Notes: a model not told the origin generated them from the sequence alone. A DNA stretch of 9,505 bases from an uncultured Collinsella sp. (GCA_900761995.1 CAAFEY010000126.1:1-9505), one strand, 5' to 3'; shown: positions 1 to 6,310, counted from the first letter of the stretch. Translations and numbers: made by a program.

Positions 1-236
1 AGGTCGGCGGAGGCGTCCACGCGCTCGCCGCGCCTGGCCTTCGGCGCCGTCACGAACCTGTGCGACGCCACCTCGGCGCTCACCGTCGAGGGCGACCTGC
101 CCAGCTCCCTGGCGATCTCCCTGCACGACGCCCTGCGCTCCAGCATCCTCTGGACCGTGTCCCGCTCGTGCCTCGTGAGCCTTCCGTAGGCCCTCGGGGC
201 CGCCTCCGCGGAACCCTTCTTCCTCTTTCCGGACAT
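1..236 (-). CDS. IS30-family-like transposase, N-terminal part (runs off left edge)
   Basis: Reading the minus strand from an ATG at 236, 78 codons stay open to the window edge. The first 15 or so residues are basic and Ala-rich. A helix-turn-helix follows at about residues 19-55, with LTRHERDTVQRML then CREIARELGRSPSTVS, the arrangement of IS30-family transposases at their N-terminus (recognition of the element ends). The DDE catalytic domain would lie to the left, outside the window. Arg is coded by AGG in 11 of 15 cases, while neighbouring genes prefer CGC or CGT, which fits a mobile gene of other origin. No clear Shine-Dalgarno sequence sits directly before the ATG. The family call rests on the HTH pattern and its position next to a palindromic end; another HTH-type recombinase or regulator is possible. 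Confidence 0.7.
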   Translation of the reverse strand, partial: MSGKRKKGSAEAAPRAYGRLTRHERDTVQRMLERRASCREIARELGRSPSTVSAEVASHRFVTAPKARRGERVDASAD

Positions 237-288
237 GCCGTCCTCCGATCTCCCGGGGCCGGCCGATCCGGCCCTCAGGGTATCGGGT

Positions 289-326
289 TCCCACATTCAT
301 CCGCACATGTACGGATGAATGTGGGA
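289..326. repeat. 38-bp near-perfect palindrome, possible IS30-like end or target
   Basis: TCCCACATTCATCCG (289-303) is exactly complementary to 312-326, and the centre ACATGT (305-310) is itself palindromic. Only the pair 304/311 fails, so 18 of 19 pairs match. It lies 53-90 bp upstream of the transposase start, where a terminal inverted repeat of the element would be expected. It could be two abutting ends, a palindromic target of the kind IS30 elements favour, or an operator. The other end of the element is not visible, so the boundary cannot be fixed. Confidence 0.6.
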
Positions 327-380
327 GGTGTTCGGATAAAGTCGATAATCAAGGCATTTGAAACAAACGCAAAAAAGTAC

Positions 381-409
381 TTGCAAAGACGCGTTCCGAC
401 ATATAAGTT
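381..409 (+). promoter_or_regulatory. Candidate sigma-70-type promoter of the leader and cassette
   Basis: TTGCAA at 381-386 is a good -35 hexamer. TATAAG at 402-407 (15-bp spacer) or TAAGTT at 404-409 (17-bp spacer) can serve as -10. The stretch before it (361-379) is A-rich, like an UP element. Transcription would start near 414 and give a leader of about 340 nt before the first gene at 752. The call rests on hexamers and spacing only. Confidence 0.45.
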
Positions 410-414
410 GATAA

Positions 415-434
415 AAGACCGCCGTTGCGGTTTT
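415..434 (+). other. Small hairpin at the expected transcript 5' end
   Basis: ACCGC (418-422) and GCGGT (427-431) form a stem with loop CGTT, extended by A-U and G-U pairs to 8 bp. A run of four T follows. It looks like a weak intrinsic terminator but lies almost at the predicted transcription start. A 5' stabilising hairpin, or a terminator for transcription arriving from the left, are both possible. Confidence 0.35.
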
Positions 435-539
435 AAGTAGATCGAGCATATGAAGTTTGAGTTTCAGCGTGTAAGAGAAGGAAGATCGGCAAAGTACAAC
501 CCCAAACGCAATGACAACTTAATGAGGTAACTGCCACAT

Positions 540-650
540 GTGAGGCACCCAGGGCATTGCTGTCTCGATTTTGAGCACGATGTCTTCCGCCTTGCATGGG
601 CCGTTCCATCCCGCCCCTGCAGCAACTGCCTCACGGGCTCATTGAAAACC
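540..650 (+). promoter_or_regulatory. Structured leader with an rRNA-type boxA-like antitermination element
   Basis: GTGAGGCA (540-547) pairs with TGCCTCAC (627-634), and TTGCTG (557-562) with CAGCAA (620-625), forming a long-range stem. ATGGG (596-600) and TCCAT (605-609) can pair inside it. Directly after the closing strand comes GGCTCATTGAAAACC (636-650), which matches the boxA of Gram-positive rRNA leaders (TGCTCTTTGAAAACT) at 12 of 15 positions. Known boxA elements recruit NusB/NusE and let RNA polymerase pass Rho. The fold was drawn by eye. An unrelated leader structure or a remnant of an rRNA-type leader would look similar. Confidence 0.4.
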
Positions 651-660
651 GCATAGCACC

Positions 661-740
661 CCAACGTCAGCACATCACCCACGGCAAGCACATCACTCAC
701 GACAACCAACACATCAACAAACAGCACGAACATCAACCGA
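661..740 (+). promoter_or_regulatory. C/A-rich, G-poor leader tract (rut-like) with four ACATCA repeats
   Basis: By count these 80 bases hold 32 C, 33 A, 9 G and 6 T. An RNA that is C-rich, G-poor and nearly unstructured is the typical substrate for Rho loading. ACATCA occurs four times, at 672, 690, 711 and 730, with steps of 18, 21 and 19 bases. The tract ends just before the Shine-Dalgarno of the gene at 752 and follows the boxA-like element. A Rho-dependent attenuator relieved by antitermination is the inference; repeated sites for an RNA-binding protein would be the alternative. Confidence 0.4.
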
Positions 741-751
741 TTGGAGAAGCT

Positions 752-1642
752 ATGACAAACCACCACGCTGAAGACGGCGATAAGAAAAGCATTCTGGATG
801 CCCGCATTGAGCGAGCATATGCAAACGAATATGACGCCGCCTTTGCCGCCGCGACCATCAAGAACTACGCGTCGCTACCGCTCGCGACGATCTTGACCGA
901 CCACCCTCAACTGCTGAAGCGCTGCACAAAGATCATGGGCGACCCCGACATTCGCAAGCTGACAGACCCCTATGCCCCAAAACGCGACAACGATTCGTAC
1001 GTTCTTACCGTAGGCTGCCTAGCCCATATGCTTACGGCGCTCGACACGAAACTCAAGCTCGAATGGGAACCCGACGAGCGTCATGAACTCGAAAGCAAGC
1101 GGAACACCCTGCGCACCGCACTGTTCCTTCCGTTGGACGGCCTCAAGCGCTGCAACGTCGAGCTCAATACACAGGCGCGGCAAAAGCCCGGGACCACAGG
1201 GCAGAAAACTCCAAGACCCCATGCGGCCATCGTCGACCGCAACCGATATAACCGCATGACCGCGCACTTTTCCGCCGAGGGAGCAGCCATAAGGACGCTG
1301 ATCGACCTGCTGTGCCTCCTGAGCATCAACGAGCTATTTGAGGGTTATCTCGCCCTTGTTCCCGCGACGGCACCCAAGTCGGTAGAAAAGATCATCGAGA
1401 CCTGCAGACGCCAGTTTGAGCGCCATCGCAATAGCAGCGAGATGAACGCCAGCATCGCGCAGTACTACGCGGCTCATTACAAAAATGACGGATGTGCCCC
1501 TGTCGAGCATCAGCTGCGGCTCGCCTACACCACGCCCGCCGCAACGCTCTATCGCTTTGGAGCCCTTGGCGCTTGCGAGCCGCACGAACAGGCAGCCTGC
1601 CCAACACCCGAGCTCGATCTCAGGCTCGGACGAACCCTGTAG
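752..1642 (+). CDS. Protein of unknown function, first gene of the ClpP/VirD4-like cassette (296 aa)
   Basis: I do not recognise this protein. The start at ATG 752 is chosen because GGAG (743-746) precedes it by five bases; an in-frame reading extends upstream to 596 but crosses the boxA-like and C/A-rich leader. The product has no signal peptide. Residues 180-204 are the most hydrophobic (IRTLIDLLCLLSINELFEGY) but carry Arg, Asp and Glu, so an amphipathic helix is more likely than a membrane span. The region 140-168 is polar, rich in Gln, Lys, Pro and Arg, and looks like a linker between two mainly helical halves. Several Cys are scattered (58, 89, 134, 188, 218, 248, 275, 283) without a metal-binding pattern. 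It is followed after 63 bases by the ClpP-like gene on the same strand, so an operon is likely. Confidence 0.75.
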   Translation: MTNHHAEDGDKKSILDARIERAYANEYDAAFAAATIKNYASLPLATILTDHPQLLKRCTKIMGDPDIRKLTDPYAPKRDNDSYVLTVGCLAHMLTALDTKLKLEWEPDERHELESKRNTLRTALFLPLDGLKRCNVELNTQARQKPGTTGQKTPRPHAAIVDRNRYNRMTAHFSAEGAAIRTLIDLLCLLSINELFEGYLALVPATAPKSVEKIIETCRRQFERHRNSSEMNASIAQYYAAHYKNDGCAPVEHQLRLAYTTPAATLYRFGALGACEPHEQAACPTPELDLRLGRTL

Positions 1643-1663
1643 CCCGCCAGCCCCTCCGCGGGC
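1642..1663 (+). other. Intercistronic stem-loop
   Basis: GCCCGC (1642-1647) pairs with GCGGGC (1658-1663) around a C-rich loop, starting at the last base of the upstream stop codon. No T-run follows, so it is not an intrinsic terminator. A modest mRNA-processing or stability hairpin between the first and second cassette genes is possible. Confidence 0.3.
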
Positions 1664-1705
1664 AACAATCCTATTCCACAACACAACCAACAGAAAGGAG
1701 TCCTC

Positions 1706-2323
1706 ATGGACACCAATCATTCCCCCATCATCAGCCCCCTCACCATGCGTGAATCCGCCCGAGGTATCACGCTCACCAGCATTTACGATGAGATGCTCGC
1801 CCGTCGCGAGCTCTCCGTCATGGGAAACATCGAAACCCCGATGGCCCACGACCTATGCCAGCAGATCCGCCTGCTCGATGCCACCGACCCCAGCCGCCCC
1901 ATCACCATATTTGTCGCCAGCGTCGGCGGAAGCGTGCGATCGGGTCTTGCGATCTATGACGCCATGCGCCTCGCATCGTGCCCCATCCGCACCGTCTGCC
2001 TGGAATTCGCCGCGTCCATGGGCGCCGTGATCTTTATGGGCGGCGACGATCGCCGTATGGCGCCCCATGCAGAGCTCATGATTCACGACCCGCTGATCCC
2101 CCAGGGGGCAGGCGGCTCGGCACTTGCGCTGCAGGAAACCAGCCGGCGTCTCATGCAGACCCGCAAGACCCTCACGCAAATCCTCTCGGACCGCAGCGGC
2201 CTCACGCCCAAGCGCATCCAGTCCCTCACTGCAAAAGACACCTACCTTTCGGCCGAGCGCGCCGTCGAGCTCGGCTTTGCCCACGAAATCCTCTCGACCA
2301 CCAAGGAGGTCGCCCATGTCTAA
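1706..2323 (+). CDS. ClpP-family serine peptidase (Clp protease proteolytic subunit-like, 205 aa)
   Basis: This is a full-length ClpP-fold peptidase of the usual size for the family (about 195-210 aa). The substrate-binding glycine pair is kept in ASVGGSVRSGLAIYDAM (71-87; classical ClpP has SPGGSV). The nucleophile is Ser104 in FAASMGAV, the general base His127 in LMIHDP, and the acid Asp178 in AKDTYLSAERAVELG, so the triad is complete. The start is set by AAAGGAG at 1694-1700. Classical ClpP forms two seven-membered rings fed by ClpX, ClpC or ClpA. No AAA+ Clp unfoldase is encoded here. The gene lies between an unknown gene and a VirD4-like ATPase whose start codon overlaps its stop. The divergent sequence and the setting suggest an accessory paralogue and not the housekeeping clpP. 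A phage prohead-type or element-specific protease role is possible. Confidence 0.9.
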   Translation: MDTNHSPIISPLTMRESARGITLTSIYDEMLARRELSVMGNIETPMAHDLCQQIRLLDATDPSRPITIFVASVGGSVRSGLAIYDAMRLASCPIRTVCLEFAASMGAVIFMGGDDRRMAPHAELMIHDPLIPQGAGGSALALQETSRRLMQTRKTLTQILSDRSGLTPKRIQSLTAKDTYLSAERAVELGFAHEILSTTKEVAHV

Positions 2324-3620
2324 CCTCGCCAGCCGCCTCGCCGCATCTGAGTCCGCATCGTCCACCATCCTCGCCAAGGATCGAACGCTTTCCTGCGACA
2401 CCCGCCAAACGGGACTCAACAACAACGCACTTGCGATCGGCCCCTCGGGAGCCGGCAAGACCCGAAACGTCCTCAAGCCCAACCTGCTGCAAATGAACGC
2501 AAGCTACATCGTGCTCGACACCAAAGGCACGCTCTGTCGCGAAGTGGGACCCGTGCTGGCAGCCCACGGTTACCGCGTGCATTGTCTCAACTTCGCCGAC
2601 CTCAACACCGTCCCGGCCCTTGCGCCCGGCATCGAGCGCTGCGGCTACAACCCCCTGAGGCACATTCGCCGCAAGGCGGACGGCAGGCCCAACCAGCAGG
2701 ACATCCTCTCGGTGGCAAAGGCCATCTGCCCCATCGAGGACAACAACCAGCCTTTTTGGGATCATGCGGCGGCAAACCTGCTGTCGTGTCTTATCGCCTA
2801 CGTCACCGAACAGCTACCCGCCGACGAGCAGACGATCAGCTCGGTCATCAAGCTGATCGAGCACCTGCAGGACGGTGCCACGGCCCGATTGTTTGACGAT
2901 CTGATCACGACCGACCCCCAAAGCTATGCCCTCTCGCTATGGCGGCGCTACGCCATTACGCAAAATGCCGAGCGCATGCACGCGAGCATCGTCGGCATCC
3001 TTGCCGAAAAGGTCATGTGTCTGGGATTCGACGGTGCGGCACAGCTCTATCGTGAGTGCCATCAGGTGAACTTCGCTTCCATGGGACACACCCCCTGCGC
3101 CCTGTTTGTAACCGTGAGCGATATTGACCGCAATCTCGATCCGCTGACCGGCCTCTTTATTTCGCAGGCGTTTATGGGCCTCATTCGTGAGGCCGATAGG
3201 CAGCCCGACGGCAGCCTGCCCGTGCCCGTGCGCTTTATGCTCGATGACTTCGCAAATCTGCAGATCCCCCAGATCGACAACGTGCTCTCGATTATCCGAA
3301 GCCGCAACATCTGGGCAACGCTGCTGCTGCAGTCGACCAACCAGCTCGATGCGCTCTATGGCGAGGCACGCGCACGCTCCATCATGGGCAACTGCGACTC
3401 GCATCTGGTGCTGGCGTTCCAGGATCCCGAGAGTGCCCGGGTGTTTTCCGACCGCGCCGACGCGCTGCCCAGCACGCTCATGGCGACGCCGATTGATCGC
3501 TCGTGGCTCTTTGTACGCGGTCGCACTCCCGAACAGGTCGAGCGCTTTAGGCTCGAAGACCATCCGCTCTACGGGGAGCTGCCCGAGGCGCAGCGAGGCC
3601 ATGCGGAGGCCGAGATCTAG
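2316..3620 (+). CDS. Soluble VirD4/TraG-like P-loop ATPase (type IV coupling protein family, 434 aa)
   Basis: The Walker A motif is GPSGAGKT (42-49), followed by the family segment YIVLDTKGTL (64-73). Walker B is FMLDDFANL (307-315), then IDNVLSIIRSRNIWATLLLQ (320-339) with the sensor Gln-Ser, and a conserved C-terminal RecA-fold end (GNCDSHLVLAFQDPESARVF). Walker B ends in Asp-Asp where many VirD4 proteins have Asp-Glu; I believe Gram-positive relatives share this variant. VirD4 proteins feed relaxase-DNA into a type IV secretion channel, usually from an N-terminal membrane anchor. Here the P-loop is only 41 residues from the start and there is no transmembrane segment. The start is ATG 2316 with AAGGAGGT at 2303-2310, overlapping the ClpP-like stop by 8 bases, so the two are probably translationally coupled. 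No relaxase, VirB4 or VirB6 gene is nearby, so a conjugative role is not supported by the context. Confidence 0.88.
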   Translation: MSNLASRLAASESASSTILAKDRTLSCDTRQTGLNNNALAIGPSGAGKTRNVLKPNLLQMNASYIVLDTKGTLCREVGPVLAAHGYRVHCLNFADLNTVPALAPGIERCGYNPLRHIRRKADGRPNQQDILSVAKAICPIEDNNQPFWDHAAANLLSCLIAYVTEQLPADEQTISSVIKLIEHLQDGATARLFDDLITTDPQSYALSLWRRYAITQNAERMHASIVGILAEKVMCLGFDGAAQLYRECHQVNFASMGHTPCALFVTVSDIDRNLDPLTGLFISQAFMGLIREADRQPDGSLPVPVRFMLDDFANLQIPQIDNVLSIIRSRNIWATLLLQSTNQLDALYGEARARSIMGNCDSHLVLAFQDPESARVFSDRADALPSTLMATPIDRSWLFVRGRTPEQVERFRLEDHPLYGELPEAQRGHAEAEI

Positions 3621-3697
3621 GCGCAGGGTTCTCGCAGCGCGCGGCGCCCCGGCGATGTTCCACAAAGGCCGTGCGCCCCGGGACCACGGCAAAGCAA

Positions 3698-3729
3698 AGG
3701 GGCCCGCATCCGATAGGATACGGGCCCCT
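3698..3729 (-). terminator. Intrinsic terminator downstream of pgi
   Basis: AGGGGCCCG (3698-3706) pairs with CGGGCCCCT (3721-3729), and ATCC pairs with GGAT inside, around loop GATA. Read on the minus strand the stem is followed by CCTTTGCTTTG, a broken T-rich tail, 33 bases after the pgi stop. The plus side has no T-run, so it serves pgi, although the strong stem may also slow transcripts from the VirD4-like gene. Confidence 0.75.
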
Positions 3730-3761
3730 GACTATAAGGCGCGATGCGTTAACAGCAGCGG

Positions 3762-5456
3762 CTACTTGCGATGAGCGCGATAGAACTCGATGAGCGCCTG
3801 GGTCGAAGCGTCCTGCTCGGCCTTGGCGGCGTCGTCGTGGAAGGCCGGGGTGATCTGCTTGGCAAGCTGCTTGCCCAGCTCGACGCCCCACTGGTCGTAG
3901 GAGTCGATGCCCCAGACCGTGCCCTCGACAAACGTGATGTGCTCGTACAGGGCGATGAGCTCGCCGAGTGCGAACGGGGTCAGCGTGTCGCCGAAGATCG
4001 AGGTCGTCGGACGGTTGCCCTCAAAGCAGCGGGCCGGGACGATCTGCTCGGGCGTGCCCTCGGCACGAACCTCATCGGCCGTCTTACCAAAGGCGAGCGC
4101 CTTGGTCTGGGCCAAGAAGTTGCCCAGGAACAGCTCGTGCACGTCCTGACCGCTGTCGGTTGCGGGGTTGGCGGTGTTGGCGAAAGCGATAAAGTCGGCC
4201 GGAACCACCACGGTGCCCTGGTGCAGCAGCTGGTAGAAGGCGTGCTGACCGTTGGTGCCGGGCTCGCCCCAGAAGATCTCACCGGTATCGGAGGTCACAG
4301 CGCTGCCGTCCCAGCGGACGTGCTTGCCGTTGGACTCCATGGTGAGCTGCTGCAGGTAGGCCGGGAAACGGTGCAGGTACTGGCAGTACGGCAGCACGGC
4401 GTGGCTCTTGGAACCGAAGAAGTTGACGTACCAGACGTTGAGCAGGCCCATCAGCGCGACGGCGTTGTTCTCGAGCGGCGTGTTGCAGAAGTACTCGTCG
4501 ATGGCGTGGAAGCCCTCGAGGAACTGCTGGAAGCGCTCGGGACCGAGCACGACGATCAGCGACAGGCCCACGGCGGAGTCGACAGAGTAGCGGCCGCCGA
4601 CCCAGTTCCAGAAACCAAAAGCGTTAGCGGGGTCGATGCCGAAGGCCTCGACCTTCTCGAGTGCGGTGGAAACGGCGACAAAGTGCTTGGCCACGGCCTC
4701 GGCGTTCTGCTCATCGGAGCCATCGATGGCGCCCTGAGCCTTGAGCTGCTCGAGCATCCAGGTCTTGACCTCGCGAGCGTTGGTGAGGGTCTCGAGCGTG
4801 GTGAAGGTCTTAGAGACGATGATCACGAGCGTGGTCTCGGGATCCAGCCCCTTGAGCTTCTCTGCCTGATCGTTGGGGTCGATGTTGGAGATGTAGCGGC
4901 AGTCAATACCGGCGTCGGCGTAGGGACGCAGGGCCTCGTAGGCCATGACCGGACCCAGATCGGAGCCACCGATGCCGATGGACACCAGGTGCTCGATCTT
5001 TTTGCCGGTAACACCCTTCCACTCACCGGAGCGCACGCGCTCGGCGAAGGCATACATGCGGTCGAGGACCTCGTGCACGTCGGCAACGACATCCTGGCCA
5101 TCGACGATGAGCTGGCCCCTCTCGCTTGCCGGGCGGCGCAGCGCGGTGTGCAGGACGGCGCGGTCCTCGGTGGTGTTGATGTGCTCGCCGGAGAACATGG
5201 CGTCGCGGCGCTCCTCGAGCTTCACCTCGCGGGCAAGATCGCACAGCAGCTTGACGGTCTCATCGGTCACCAGGTTCTTGGACAGGTCGAAGTGCAGGTC
5301 ACCGGCGTCAAAGCTCAGCTTGTTCACGCGCTCGGCATCGGCGGCGAACCAGGCCTTGAGGTCGATACCTTCGGCCTCGAGCTTCTCCTGATGAGCCTCG
5401 AGCGCCTTCCAAGCGGCAGTCGACGTAGCATCGATAGGTGCGGCAACAGTTGCCAT
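3762..5456 (-). CDS. pgi: Glucose-6-phosphate isomerase (564 aa)
   Basis: Pgi interconverts glucose 6-phosphate and fructose 6-phosphate in the cytosol, linking glycolysis, gluconeogenesis and sugar-nucleotide supply. Clear family motifs are present: GIGGSDLGP (161-169), the sugar-phosphate loop SKTFTTLET (215-223), signature one in VGGRYSVDSAVGLS (286-299), GEPGTNGQHAFYQLLHQG (397-414) with catalytic Glu398, and signature two ending SYDQWGVELGK with Lys529. Length is normal. The ring-opening His of other Pgi enzymes falls in a region with a short insertion (425-445); His440 before NFLAQT is a candidate, but I could not settle this by eye. The start at ATG 5456 is chosen for GAGGAGGA at 5461-5468; an upstream in-frame GTG-type reading lacks such support. 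The gene is monocistronic, with its own leader and terminator. A 583-aa open frame on the other strand is a shadow. Confidence 0.97.
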   Translation of the reverse strand: MATVAAPIDATSTAAWKALEAHQEKLEAEGIDLKAWFAADAERVNKLSFDAGDLHFDLSKNLVTDETVKLLCDLAREVKLEERRDAMFSGEHINTTEDRAVLHTALRRPASERGQLIVDGQDVVADVHEVLDRMYAFAERVRSGEWKGVTGKKIEHLVSIGIGGSDLGPVMAYEALRPYADAGIDCRYISNIDPNDQAEKLKGLDPETTLVIIVSKTFTTLETLTNAREVKTWMLEQLKAQGAIDGSDEQNAEAVAKHFVAVSTALEKVEAFGIDPANAFGFWNWVGGRYSVDSAVGLSLIVVLGPERFQQFLEGFHAIDEYFCNTPLENNAVALMGLLNVWYVNFFGSKSHAVLPYCQYLHRFPAYLQQLTMESNGKHVRWDGSAVTSDTGEIFWGEPGTNGQHAFYQLLHQGTVVVPADFIAFANTANPATDSGQDVHELFLGNFLAQTKALAFGKTADEVRAEGTPEQIVPARCFEGNRPTTSIFGDTLTPFALGELIALYEHITFVEGTVWGIDSYDQWGVELGKQLAKQITPAFHDDAAKAEQDASTQALIEFYRAHRK

Positions 5457-5460
5457 AGAG

Positions 5461-5521
5461 TCCTCCTCAGCATACGGGCGCACGCCTCCATGCGCCCGGA
5501 CATTCAGATGCCACTATTCTA
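5461..5521 (-). promoter_or_regulatory. pgi leader: ribosome binding site, hairpin and -10 candidate
   Basis: On the minus strand TAGAAT (5521-5516) is a good -10 hexamer, though no convincing -35 stands 16-18 bases upstream. The leader then holds an 8-bp perfect hairpin, CGGGCGCA with TGCGCCCG (5475-5498), whose 8-base loop reads TGGAGGCG. The true ribosome binding site GAGGAGGA (5468-5461) begins seven bases after the stem. The loop therefore displays a second GGAGG. A stabilising 5' hairpin is the simplest reading. Confidence 0.45.
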
Positions 5522-5578
5522 GCGCAGGTCAAGACTATAATCAGTGAGCGTTGCCAATCGGCCCCCAAACGGCAACCG

Positions 5579-5653
5579 ACCAAAAAGGGACAGGTTTATT
5601 TTGGCAGGTCAAACGCTTTACCAACCAAAATAAACCTGTCCCTTCCTGGCAGG
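5579..5653. repeat. Head-to-head pair of REP-like units, also a minus-strand terminator
   Basis: AAGGGACAGGTTTATTTTGG (5585-5604) is exactly repeated in inverse at 5625-5644, 20 of 20 pairs. TGGCAGGT occurs at 5602-5609 and 5647-5654. Each half fits one unit of the form CCTGCCAAAA, GGGACAGGTTTAT, TTTTGGCAGG, here in opposite directions. Another copy lies at 6311-6333. Read on the minus strand the stem is followed by TTTTT, 11 bases after the stop of the gene at 5656, so it can end that transcript. Such dispersed palindromes are often REP/BIME or small non-autonomous elements; no mobilising transposase is visible here. Confidence 0.7.
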
Positions 5654-5655
5654 TA

Positions 5656-6180
5656 TTAGGCCGCGGCGCATACGCTGCCGAGCAGCTCGCGCAGAGGAGA
5701 CCCAATACCCTCAAGCAGTTCGGGAGCGATAATGGCAAAAACGGGAACCTCGCCGGCTCCCACGACGGCAGGCACCTTGCCCTCCGAGACAATACATCCA
5801 TAAGGGACAAAACCGTCTTCGCCGGCATCGAGCGCCGCCATGCGACGCGCGAGTTCGCGCGCAAAGCCGGCAGTATCGGCATCGCCAATCGCCAGGACAA
5901 AGTCCACGCCTTCGTCGGTCGCCAGGGCCACGGCTTCGTCGATCAGCTCGTCTCCCCCGTCGCCCTCAACCGAGCCGCAACGAAAAAGTACGCGCTCGAG
6001 CAGAGCTCGATCAACCGAGCCAAGTGCCGCCGAGACCAGCTCATCGCGCGTATGCTTGTCACCGCCCAGCACGACCAGTGCCTTGGTGCCGCCATAGTGG
6101 GCAACCAATCGCCCGCACCAGCGAGCCACGTCTCCATCCGCAACAAGGCGCGTCGGCATACCAAACCCATAATTGACCAT
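5656..6180 (-). CDS. Short protein resembling the N-terminal (nucleotide-binding) half of iron-containing alcohol dehydrogenases
   Basis: The start VNYGFGMPTRLV (2-13) resembles the family's opening of the N-F-x-F-x-x-P-T-x-I/V type. YGGTKALVVLGG (29-40) and GVDFVLAIGDADTAGFA (91-107) align with the YGGKKVLLVYGGGS and GVDFILAVGGGSVIDAAK segments of butanol-dehydrogenase-like enzymes, and VPYGCIV (125-131) with the PIG-x-I-L region. At 174 aa it is under half the usual 380-400. The whole metal-binding helical domain with its Asp and His ligands is missing, and the nucleotide-binding GGGS is changed to GDAD. It is unlikely to be an active dehydrogenase. It may be a decayed gene or a repurposed domain; the frame is uninterrupted. 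ATG 6180 is chosen from the family start; ATG 6231 in the same frame is possible and would add 17 residues. The gene is flanked by REP-like repeats. Confidence 0.6.
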   Translation of the reverse strand: MVNYGFGMPTRLVADGDVARWCGRLVAHYGGTKALVVLGGDKHTRDELVSAALGSVDRALLERVLFRCGSVEGDGGDELIDEAVALATDEGVDFVLAIGDADTAGFARELARRMAALDAGEDGFVPYGCIVSEGKVPAVVGAGEVPVFAIIAPELLEGIGSPLRELLGSVCAAA

Positions 6181-6310
6181 CTTTCCCACAACCCTTCCGT
6201 GCGTATAGGCGGTATCAATCGTTAGGCTCATGCTACGAAGCAAGGTTTTCCAAGCTGTTTCGCACTCTTTAGAGCTGCGTTAAAACCCCGATGCAACCGC
6301 ACGACCATAC

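Noticed and set aside
60..440. A plus-strand frame of 126 codons at the left edge
   Set aside because: It is antisense to the transposase HTH reading and continues through the palindrome and promoter region; Arg/Pro-rich composition typical of a shadow.
596..751. N-terminal extension of the first cassette gene up to 596
   Set aside because: It would translate the boxA-like element and the G-poor tract, and has no ribosome binding site, whereas ATG 752 follows GGAG at good spacing.
464..766. A 100-codon minus-strand frame rich in Val and Leu across the cassette leader
   Set aside because: The hydrophobic composition follows from the C/A-rich leader read in reverse; there is no ribosome binding site and it overlaps the start of a better-supported gene.
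2937..3692. Long minus-strand frames opposite the VirD4-like gene and other cassette genes (also 1334-1849 and 1853-2482)
   Set aside because: All mirror strongly supported plus-strand genes with motifs; none has its own ribosome site or domain.
3762..5456. Apparent loss of the catalytic His in Pgi (Ala429 at the ungapped position)
   Set aside because: The stretch has about four extra residues compared with the E. coli enzyme, and His440 lies just before the conserved NFLAQT, so the loss is probably an alignment artefact. I recall actinobacterial Pgi proteins with a similar insertion.
3771..5522. A 583-codon open frame on the plus strand opposite pgi
   Set aside because: It mirrors the high-GC pgi gene, has repetitive Gly/Val/Leu composition, no ribosome binding site and no recognisable domain; an antisense shadow.
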